5,266 bases of DNA from an uncultured Flavobacteriales bacterium (GTDB lineage Bacteria; Bacteroidota; Bacteroidia; Flavobacteriales; Crocinitomicaceae). A model generated the notes under the pieces. The model worked only from the letters and a program-made list of their open reading frames with translations, did not search any database and was not told where the DNA came from. Positions 1 through 4,886 of this stretch are shown here, one piece after another (within the stretch, counting starts at the first letter, position 1; the number at the start of each line of letters is the position of its first letter). The stretch covers positions 1-5,266 of the forward strand of contig CAMPIU010000241.1 in the NCBI GenBank assembly GCA_946886545.1, read 5' to 3'. The position numbers were made by a program, and so were the translations under genes.

Positions 1-74
1 TGAATATACGACTTAAATTATAAAATTAGTTCAAACAATTAGTAAACCGTTGATCTCAATGATTGGAATTTTAA

Positions 75-1031
75 TTATTCTCCAAAAATTGAAGCTACGA
101 ATTCTTCCCTGTGGAAAACCTGCAGATCTTCAATTCCTTCGCCAACGCCAATGAATCTGACAGGAATACTCATTTGGTCCGAAATACCAATTACCACACC
201 TCCTTTAGCCGTACCATCCAATTTAGTAATAATCAAGCCCGTTAATGAAGTTGCCAGTGCGAATTGTTTCGCTTGTTCAAATGCATTTTGTCCGGTTGAA
301 CCATCCAGTACCAATAAAATCTCGTGCGGAGCATCCGGAACCACCTTTTCCATGACACGTTTGATCTTAGAAAGCTCATTCATCAGGTTCACCTTGTTGT
401 GCAACCTTCCGGCAGTATCAATAATGACCACATCAGCACCCTGCGCTTTGGCAGAACTCAGGGCATCAAAAGCAACTGAGGCAGGATCTGCACCCATTCC
501 TTGTTGAACAATCGGGACACCGACTCTTTCCGACCAAATTATTAATTGATCTACTGCAGCAGCACGGAAAGTATCCGCAGCACCGAGAACAACTTTCTTT
601 CCGGCTTTTTTGAATTGGTTTGCCAGTTTTCCGATGGAAGTAGTCTTTCCGACCCCATTCACGCCAACTACCATAATTACATGCGGATCTCCGTTGTGTT
701 CCGGAAGATTGTACTCACTCGGGCCATTACTGTCATTTTCCGATAAAAGGGCTGCTATTTCCTCTTTGAGAACCTTGTTGAGTTCATCTGTCCCAACATA
801 TTTATCCTTAGAAACACGTTCATTGATCCTGTCAATGATCTTCAAAGTGGTATTCACTCCTACATCAGAGCTGATCAGAATCTCTTCCAATTCATCCAGT
901 ACCTCATCATCGACTCTTGATTTACCTACCAGTGAGCGAGTTAACTTTCCAAAAAAACTTTCTTTTGTTTTTTCAAGTCCTTTATCAAGTGTTTCTTTGT
1001 TTTCTTTCGAAAACCAACCAAATAATGCCAT
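75..1031 (-). CDS. ftsY: Signal recognition particle receptor FtsY
   Basis: FtsY is the SRP receptor GTPase. It pairs with Ffh on translating ribosomes and delivers nascent membrane proteins to the SecYEG translocon at the inner membrane. The 318-residue protein has a helical N domain (about residues 20-95) and a GTPase G domain (about 115-316). Visible motifs are the P-loop GVNGVGKTT (123-131), DTFRAAA (153-159), DTAGR (205-209), TKLDG (269-273) and GVGEGIEDL (296-304). All are intact. There is no long acidic A domain as in E. coli. The extreme N-terminus, with Phe4, Trp6 and Phe7 before a Lys/Glu-rich helix, could act as an amphipathic membrane-targeting segment (inference). The start at 1031 gives the expected short-form length. 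The gene is the last of the minus-strand block and sits just after a strong terminator, so it may have its own promoter. No terminator is visible after its stop. Confidence 0.97.
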   Translation of the reverse strand: MALFGWFSKENKETLDKGLEKTKESFFGKLTRSLVGKSRVDDEVLDELEEILISSDVGVNTTLKIIDRINERVSKDKYVGTDELNKVLKEEIAALLSENDSNGPSEYNLPEHNGDPHVIMVVGVNGVGKTTSIGKLANQFKKAGKKVVLGAADTFRAAAVDQLIIWSERVGVPIVQQGMGADPASVAFDALSSAKAQGADVVIIDTAGRLHNKVNLMNELSKIKRVMEKVVPDAPHEILLVLDGSTGQNAFEQAKQFALATSLTGLIITKLDGTAKGGVVIGISDQMSIPVRFIGVGEGIEDLQVFHREEFVASIFGE

Positions 1032-1035
1032 AGTT

Positions 1036-1043
1036 CAAAAATA
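1036..1043 (-). promoter_or_regulatory. Possible -7 promoter box directly before ftsY
   Basis: Read on the minus strand this is TATTTTTG, an exact match to the Bacteroidota -7 consensus TAnnTTTG. It lies between the T-tract of the upstream terminator and the ftsY start codon. No TTG element is present 17-23 bp upstream, where the terminator stem sits, so the match could be chance in AT-rich DNA. If it is real, transcription would begin at or within a few bases of the ATG, giving a leaderless or nearly leaderless ftsY mRNA. Confidence 0.25.
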
Positions 1044-1044
1044 C

Positions 1045-1078
1045 AAAAAAAACCCCTCCGCCGAGGCGAAGAGGTTTT
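1045..1078 (-). terminator. Strong intrinsic terminator after the rpmB-rpmG-DUF4295 group
   Basis: On the minus strand the arms 1065-1078 and 1049-1062 are complementary over 14 positions, with two G-U wobbles. In practice this forms a 13-bp stem with a four-base loop around 1062-1065. The stem is GC-rich at its core. A run of eight T residues (1045-1052) overlaps and extends the 3' arm, the classic form of a Rho-independent terminator. On the plus strand the hairpin is followed by only four T and then A residues, so it should act mainly on leftward transcription. It ends 37 bases past the DUF4295 stop and leaves only 13 bases before the ftsY ATG. Confidence 0.85.
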
Positions 1079-1114
1079 AAAACAATATCGAGTTTACAAC
1101 TTAAAGAATCGGGT

Positions 1115-1267
1115 TTATTTGCTAAACCACTCTTTTACTTTATCGTTGTGTACAATCTCTTCTTTGAATGTGAAAGAACCAGATTTTTCAGACTTAACCA
1201 TCTTGATTACTTTCGTATGCTCTTTTCCTCCACCTTTTTGTAGGGATGCTACTACTTTCTTAGCCAT
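1115..1267 (-). CDS. DUF4295 family small basic protein (candidate ribosomal protein)
   Basis: This 50-residue protein begins MAKKVVASLQKGGGKEHTK and ends KVKEWFSK. It is Lys-rich, has no Cys and no signal peptide, and matches what I know of DUF4295, a family restricted to Bacteroidota. The ATG at 1267 is 33 bp after the rpmG stop, and its gene ends just before a strong terminator, so it is very probably cotranscribed with rpmB and rpmG. Size, charge, the MAKK start shared with bL33, and the operon all suggest a ribosome-associated role. I recall, without being able to verify it here, that a Bacteroidota-specific large-subunit protein called bL38 was described from a Flavobacterium ribosome structure, and this family may be that protein. 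Identity of the family is confident; function is inference. Confidence 0.9.
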   Translation of the reverse strand: MAKKVVASLQKGGGKEHTKVIKMVKSEKSGSFTFKEEIVHNDKVKEWFSK

Positions 1268-1300
1268 GACTTAATTTTTATAAAGAAGCTTTTGCTTCGA

Positions 1301-1489
1301 TTACTTAATTTCTTTATGAAGAGTATAACGCTTCAAGATTGGATTAAATTTCTTAATCTCCAAACGATCAGGCGTATTTTTACGATTCTTCATCGATATG
1401 TAACGAGAAGTTCCCGCCATTCCAGACTCTTTGTGTTCAGTACACTCTAAAATAACCTGGATTCTATTTCCTTTTGCTTTCTTAGCCAT
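1301..1489 (-). CDS. rpmG: 50S ribosomal protein bL33
   Basis: bL33 is a small protein of the large ribosomal subunit near the E-site region. The 62-residue product shows the family signature from [11 protein letters not shown] through [20 protein letters not shown] to the YTLHKEIK tail. Only one Cys is present (Cys16), so the two CxxC pairs of the zinc-binding form are absent. This is the zinc-independent (C-minus) type. The ATG at 1489 fits the usual MAKK start and length. It lies 49 bp after rpmB and 33 bp before DUF4295 in the same direction, consistent with one transcript. An A-rich stretch, not a Shine-Dalgarno sequence, precedes the start. Confidence 0.97.
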   Translation of the reverse strand: MAKKAKGNRIQVILECTEHKESGMAGTSRYISMKNRKNTPDRLEIKKFNPILKRYTLHKEIK

Positions 1490-1538
1490 TTTCTTAATTC
1501 TTTATGATTGGAACCACTTTCGTGACCGAATCAGGATT

Positions 1539-1775
1539 TTACTTTAAAAAACCTTTTTCACGTGCTTCTTTCATACACGCAGAAATACCTTTCTTATTAA
1601 TAGTTCTCAAAGCAGACGCAGAAATCTTCAATGTAACATACATATCGTCTTCTGGTACGTAGAACTTCTTAGTTAACAAGTTCGGGTAAAACTTGCGTTT
1701 TGTTTTGCGGTTTGAGTGAGAAACGTTGTTTCCGACCATTACCGACTTTCCTGTTATTTGACAAACTCGTGACAT
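1539..1775 (-). CDS. rpmB: 50S ribosomal protein bL28
   Basis: bL28 is a large-subunit ribosomal protein. The 78-residue product has the typical start [10 protein letters not shown], the [15 protein letters not shown] segment, the [13 protein letters not shown] strand region and a C-terminal helix ending EAREKGFLK. Cys5 lacks the partner needed for a CxxC zinc knuckle, and the only other Cys is residue 67, so this looks like the zinc-free form. It opens the ribosomal group: 67 bp separate it from cinA, and a plausible promoter lies in that gap. An AAGGA occurs about 13 bases before the ATG, too far for an optimal Shine-Dalgarno site. Confidence 0.97.
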   Translation of the reverse strand: MSRVCQITGKSVMVGNNVSHSNRKTKRKFYPNLLTKKFYVPEDDMYVTLKISASALRTINKKGISACMKEAREKGFLK

Positions 1776-1809
1776 TGTATTTTATTTTTCCTTATTCTAA
1801 AAGCGGGTG

Positions 1810-1840
1810 CAAAGAAAAGTAAATTCCCACAATTAAGCAA
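1810..1840 (-). promoter_or_regulatory. Likely promoter of the rpmB-rpmG-DUF4295 operon
   Basis: On the minus strand a TTG (1838-1840) is followed after 20 bp by TTTCTTTG (1810-1817), seven of eight positions matching the Bacteroidota -7 box TAnnTTTG. The box continues into CACCCGC, a context I associate with strong promoters in this phylum. The whole element fits in the 67-bp gap after the cinA stop. A start site near 1803-1805 would give a leader of roughly 28-30 bases before rpmB. The same 20-bp spacing is seen at the DUF4197 promoter. No cinA terminator is evident, so read-through from cinA could add to expression. Confidence 0.5.
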
Positions 1841-1842
1841 CA

Positions 1843-3099
1843 TTAATCTTGCTTTTTTTCAATATTTATTCCTAAAATTTCGCAGCGCAACATATTTAAA
1901 GCTGTAAGCACGGTCATTTGTACCGTTCTTTGTCTATCCGCACCAAATAGAAATTTTCTTGAAATCTTCCTGTCCGGGCCATCAATTGCAATCCAAACCG
2001 TACCAACCGGCTTGTCATCACTTCCGCCAAGCGGACCCGCAATTCCCGAAACCGAGATCGACCAGTCCACTCCTAATTCCTTTTTTCCACCGGCTGCCAT
2101 TTCAAGAACAATCTCTTCTGAGACTGCACCAAAACGTTCCAATGTTTCAAAACTGACATGGGCCAATTTCATTTTCAATTCGTTGCTGTAAGTAATTAAT
2201 CCGCCAAGCACATAATCGGAAGATCCTGAAATACTTGTCAGACTGGCCATAATACTCCCACCTGTACAGCTTTCAACTGTACCGATCGTTTGACCCTTAC
2301 TTTGCAATAATTTACCTGTTACTTCCGGCAGTGTTTCTTCTTCCTCACCATAAAGATAAACAGGAATCATCTTTTTCAATGTTTCACCGTAAAATGAGAC
2401 ACGTGCCTGATTTCCAGAAGCAGAACTGATTCTCAGTTTCACCATTCCCGGGGAAGGCAGATAAGCAAGATCCAGCCCTTCATCCCGTAAACCGTTTTCC
2501 CAGTCACTTAATTTTTCAGCTAAAAAAGATTCTCCTATCCCTTGTGTCAAATAGGTTTTCTGTACCAGTTTCTTGACAGGAAAGCGTTCGATTAAGCGTG
2601 GCAATACATGGGTTTTTACCAGGTATCTCATCTCATAAGGAACTCCCGGCATCGAAACAAAAATGGTTCCTTCCTTTTCAAACCACATCCCGGGAGCTGT
2701 TCCCTGCTCGTTAAACAGCACTTCAGATACTTCCGGAACCATCGCCTGCATTCTATTCACTTCCAGCATCGGGCGATTTCTTTTGATAAAGAAAGATTCC
2801 ACATGACTCAAAACTTCCTGATTCAATACTAATTGTGTATCAAAATAAGCACATAAAACCTGTTTGGTGATATCATCCTTCGTTGGTCCCAAGCCTCCGG
2901 TAATCAAAACCACCTGACTTCTCTTCTGAGCTTCCTGCAAAGCTGTTGTAATTGCTTCCCAGGTATCTGAAATCGTTGCAACATAAGAAACCTTGATTCC
3001 ATTATCCGCCAACTGAGCACCAATCCACGAAGCATTTGTATTAATTGTCTGTCCAATTAAGAGTTCGTCTCCGATAGAAATTATTTCAACATTAATCAT
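1843..3099 (-). CDS. cinA: CinA family protein (MoCF-like domain plus NMN deamidase domain)
   Basis: The 418-residue protein has the two-domain CinA layout. The N-terminal molybdopterin-binding-like domain (about 1-170) carries ISIGDELLIGQ (7-17) and GGLGPTKDD (68-76), and this domain in relatives is linked to ADP-ribose pyrophosphatase activity. A linker region (about 175-255) follows. The C-terminal PncC-type domain (about 260-410) carries ESCTGGS with the conserved Ser277, TYSNELK with Tyr304, and SGIAGP (351-356). This domain deamidates nicotinamide mononucleotide in pyridine-nucleotide recycling. All key motifs are present, so both activities are plausible. The ATG at 3099 was chosen because the family's conserved N-terminus begins there as MINVEIISIGDE. 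A longer in-frame reading to 3294 would run antisense into the DUF4197 gene with no family match. The name records a competence-inducible gene in pneumococcus; nothing here shows competence control. Confidence 0.95.
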   Translation of the reverse strand: MINVEIISIGDELLIGQTINTNASWIGAQLADNGIKVSYVATISDTWEAITTALQEAQKRSQVVLITGGLGPTKDDITKQVLCAYFDTQLVLNQEVLSHVESFFIKRNRPMLEVNRMQAMVPEVSEVLFNEQGTAPGMWFEKEGTIFVSMPGVPYEMRYLVKTHVLPRLIERFPVKKLVQKTYLTQGIGESFLAEKLSDWENGLRDEGLDLAYLPSPGMVKLRISSASGNQARVSFYGETLKKMIPVYLYGEEEETLPEVTGKLLQSKGQTIGTVESCTGGSIMASLTSISGSSDYVLGGLITYSNELKMKLAHVSFETLERFGAVSEEIVLEMAAGGKKELGVDWSISVSGIAGPLGGSDDKPVGTVWIAIDGPDRKISRKFLFGADRQRTVQMTVLTALNMLRCEILGINIEKKQD

Positions 3100-3108
3100 G
3101 GTACTGTT

Positions 3109-3140
3109 TTTGAGCTGAGACAAAATTATTGTTAAGTTTG
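3109..3140 (+). promoter_or_regulatory. Likely promoter of the DUF4197 gene
   Basis: TTTG (3109-3112) is followed after 20 bp by TAAGTTTG (3133-3140), a full match to the Bacteroidota consensus in both boxes and spacing. The expected start site near 3145-3147 leaves an A-rich leader of about 12 bases before the ATG at 3158, with no Shine-Dalgarno motif. The element overlaps the putative cinA promoter on the other strand. Confidence 0.6.
3121..3128 (-). promoter_or_regulatory. Possible cinA -7 promoter box
   Basis: The minus strand reads TAATTTTG, an exact match to TAnnTTTG, ending 21 bases before the cinA ATG. The expected upstream TTG is not clear: TTT occurs at the matching distance. A start site near 3114-3116 would give a short leader of about 16 bases. 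It lies only 4 bp from the -7 box of the divergent DUF4197 promoter. Confidence 0.4.
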
Positions 3141-3157
3141 AAGATAAAAAATAATCC

Positions 3158-3895
3158 ATGAGAAAATTCACAACAATCTTAGTTTTAGCTAGTGTTTCAA
3201 TCGGTTTACCTGCATGCGAAGCTGTAAAAGAAGCAGCAGGCTCTTTGAATACCGGAACGAGCACAACTCCCGCTTTAACCAATTCGGAAGTCATTTCCGG
3301 TTTAAAAGAAGCATTAACTGTGGGAATTCAAAACTCTGTGAATTTAACTTCGGTAACCGATGGTTTTCTGAAAAACGATGCTATTCGCTTACCCTTTCCT
3401 CCGGATGCATTAAAAGTAAAACAAAAAGCAATGGATTGGGGATTGGGTTCTCAAGTCGAAAAATTCGAAACAACATTGAACAGAGCAGCGGAAGAAGCTA
3501 CAAAAGAAGCACTTCCTATCTTTAAAGATGCGATTCTAAACATGAGTATCTCAGACGGTTTCAGTATTTTAAACGGTGGGGACGGAGCTGCAACCCGATT
3601 CTTAAAGGATAACACCACTTCTAAATTGGTAGCTGCTTTCTCACCAAAGGTAAAGGACGCTATTTCCAAAGTAAAACTGACTGAATACTGGAATCCGATC
3701 ATTACCAAATACAATAATGCAATGAGTCTAACAGGAGGAGAAAAAATCAATCCTGATTTGAATCAATATGTTACCGAAAGAGCCATTTCGGGTTTATTCC
3801 AAATGGTAGAAAAAGAAGAGAACAAAATCCGTAAGGATCCTGCAGCCCGTGTTACAGACTTGTTGACCAAAGTATTCGGAAGTATCGGGAAATAA
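3158..3895 (+). CDS. DUF4197 domain-containing lipoprotein
   Basis: The 245-residue product matches the DUF4197 family, whose molecular role I do not know. Residues 1-20 form a lipoprotein signal peptide: MRK, a hydrophobic stretch, then the lipobox LPAC with Cys20 as the probable lipidated residue. A short low-complexity Thr/Ser linker (about 29-40) follows. The family body runs from about 41 to 243 and includes SEVISGLKEALTVGIQNSV, DGFLKNDAIRLPFP, ETLNRAAEEA-like FETTLNRAAEEATKEALPIF (103-122), the GDGAATRFLK segment (141-150), the YV..AI.GLF stretch (204-214) and DPAARVTDLLTKVFG (227-241). It is predicted to be mainly helical and anchored in the cell envelope. The ATG at 3158 is the only start that gives a complete signal peptide, and it sits behind a good promoter. 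It is divergent from cinA and ends 123 bp before the phosphorylase gene. Family call is strong; function is unknown. Confidence 0.92.
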   Translation: MRKFTTILVLASVSIGLPACEAVKEAAGSLNTGTSTTPALTNSEVISGLKEALTVGIQNSVNLTSVTDGFLKNDAIRLPFPPDALKVKQKAMDWGLGSQVEKFETTLNRAAEEATKEALPIFKDAILNMSISDGFSILNGGDGAATRFLKDNTTSKLVAAFSPKVKDAISKVKLTEYWNPIITKYNNAMSLTGGEKINPDLNQYVTERAISGLFQMVEKEENKIRKDPAARVTDLLTKVFGSIGK

Positions 3896-3911
3896 TTGAA
3901 AAAATGGAGTT

Positions 3912-3925
3912 CCGATAGCTATCGG
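3912..3925 (+). repeat. 14-bp perfect palindrome, possible dispersed extragenic element
   Basis: CCGATAGCTATCGG is self-complementary over 14 bases, with a partial extension (wobble and A-T pairs) on each side. It lies 16 bp after the DUF4197 stop and is followed by GATGACAACTG. No T-tract follows directly, so it is a poor intrinsic terminator. Similar GATAGCTATCGGGA strings recur between genes in Flavobacteria genomes to my recollection, which suggests a dispersed repeat. Only one copy is in this window, so repetition cannot be shown here. Confidence 0.5.
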
Positions 3926-3965
3926 GATGACAACTGAAAAGAAACTGCACTAACGCTTGTTTTTT

Positions 3966-3998
3966 TTGAAGGCTTTGTTTTCTCTTCTTTTATATTTT
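3966..3998 (+). promoter_or_regulatory. Weak candidate promoter of the phosphorylase gene
   Basis: TTG (3966-3968) is followed after 22 bp by TATATTTT (3991-3998), seven of eight matches to TAnnTTTG. It lies in a very T-rich stretch (3960-4018) where such matches arise easily. It would give a leader of about 14-16 bases. The T8 run at 3960-3967 could instead be the tail of a weak DUF4197 terminator, but only a poor stem precedes it. Confidence 0.25.
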
Positions 3999-4018
3999 AA
4001 ATCTTACAATTTTCAATT

Positions 4019-4882
4019 ATGAAGTATCCTGCATCAGAACTGGTATTAGATTCGAAGGGAAATGTATATCATTTGGGAATTTCTCCGGAAAACTTAGCTC
4101 AAACCGTTTTATTGGTCGGCGACCAAGACCGTGTTGCTGCTATTTCAGCTTTTTTCGATGAGATCACACATCAATCAAAACATCGTGAATTTGTCTGTCA
4201 TACCGGAACATATAAAGGAAAGCAAATTACAGTCTTATCAACCGGAATCGGAACAGACAATATTGATATCGTTATTAATGAGCTGGATGCGCTTGTAAAT
4301 ATTGACCTGAAGAATCGCGTTAATAAAACCAAAATAACTTCTTTGAATCTGATCCGTATCGGAACTTGCGGAATCTTACAGGCCGACATTGATGTTCACA
4401 GTTATATTTTGTCGAGTCATGCAATCGGAATAGACAATGTAGCTCATTTTTATCCTATTAAATTTAATGCAGAAGAAAAATCCATTGCCGGCTCATTGGA
4501 TTCTTTCGTTGGATTTCCTAACGAAATAACCCCTTATTGCTCAGAAGGTTCAACAATATTATTGAAAAAACTGGAAGGAGAAAAAGCACACACAGGAATT
4601 ACTGTAACAAGTTCAGGATTCTATGCTCCACAAGGAAGATCTCTTCGATTGGGAACCAGAACCGCCGAAATCAATGAAAAACTGGAGAAGTTTTCTTTTG
4701 GGGATTACCGCGTGGTCAATTTTGAAATGGAAAGCTCTGCCCTTTTTGCGTTAGGGAAAGCAATGGGACACGAATGCATTACCATTTGTCTGGGAATAGC
4801 AAACAGGCCCCGAATGGAATTCAGTAAAGGCTACGAACAGGAAATGGATGCACTGATCGAATATGTGCTAGACAGAATCTAA
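4019..4882 (+). CDS. Nucleoside phosphorylase, uridine phosphorylase-like
   Basis: This 287-residue cytosolic enzyme belongs to the PNP/UDP phosphorylase family, which splits nucleosides with phosphate into base and ribose-1-phosphate for salvage. Compared from memory with E. coli uridine phosphorylase, the phosphate-binding residues are kept: Arg38 in GDQDR, Arg56 in HREF, and Arg113 with Thr116 in RIGTCG. STGIGTDN (74-81) matches the STGIGGPS loop. FYAPQGR (201-207) keeps the Gln and Arg that contact uracil, although the residues between differ from FYPGQER. FEMES (235-239) matches the ribose-binding EMES motif. This supports pyrimidine, probably uridine, specificity. There is an insertion of roughly ten residues, rich in Lys and Asn, around 93-109, and the protein is longer than the E. 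coli enzyme (about 253 residues). The start at 4019 places VYHLGIS near the N-terminus as in relatives. A purine substrate cannot be excluded, so I give no symbol. It converges on the next gene with a 4-bp gap. Confidence 0.9.
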   Translation: MKYPASELVLDSKGNVYHLGISPENLAQTVLLVGDQDRVAAISAFFDEITHQSKHREFVCHTGTYKGKQITVLSTGIGTDNIDIVINELDALVNIDLKNRVNKTKITSLNLIRIGTCGILQADIDVHSYILSSHAIGIDNVAHFYPIKFNAEEKSIAGSLDSFVGFPNEITPYCSEGSTILLKKLEGEKAHTGITVTSSGFYAPQGRSLRLGTRTAEINEKLEKFSFGDYRVVNFEMESSALFALGKAMGHECITICLGIANRPRMEFSKGYEQEMDALIEYVLDRI

Positions 4883-4886
4883 AAAA

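Noticed and set aside
1..74. Possible gene fragment or ftsY terminator at the left edge
   Set aside because: No start codon is available on the minus strand, no coding signal is visible, and no stem with a T-tract is present. rimO is a common downstream neighbour in this phylum, but nothing of it can be seen.
151..1080. Open frames on the plus strand opposite ftsY (151-507, 546-746, 610-1080)
   Set aside because: They are antisense shadows of a strongly conserved gene, with no recognisable domain or promoter.
1834..1859. Small hairpin AAGCAA/TTGCTT followed by T residues on the plus strand
   Set aside because: The stem is only 6 bp with an 8-base loop, lies over the cinA 3' end, and no plus-strand transcript is expected there. 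On the minus strand no T-tract follows, so it is not a convincing cinA terminator.
1959..2832. Open frames on the plus strand opposite cinA (1959-2156, 2608-2832)
   Set aside because: Short low-complexity shadows of the cinA coding sequence, rich in Ser, His, Pro and Phe as expected from antisense reading.
3100..3294. In-frame N-terminal extension of CinA by 65 residues
   Set aside because: It begins at an upstream start inside the divergent DUF4197 gene, has no family similarity, and removes the promoter gap. The conserved CinA N-terminus begins at 3099.
3731..3736. AGGAGG resembling a Shine-Dalgarno site inside DUF4197
   Set aside because: No start codon or open frame follows at a suitable distance, and this lineage does not appear to use such sites.
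3214..3750. Alternative frames within DUF4197 (3214-3525 plus, 3451-3750 minus)
   Set aside because: They overlap a full-length family match in another frame and show no domain of their own.
4198..4389. Minus-strand frame opposite the phosphorylase
   Set aside because: Antisense shadow of a conserved enzyme; no family match.
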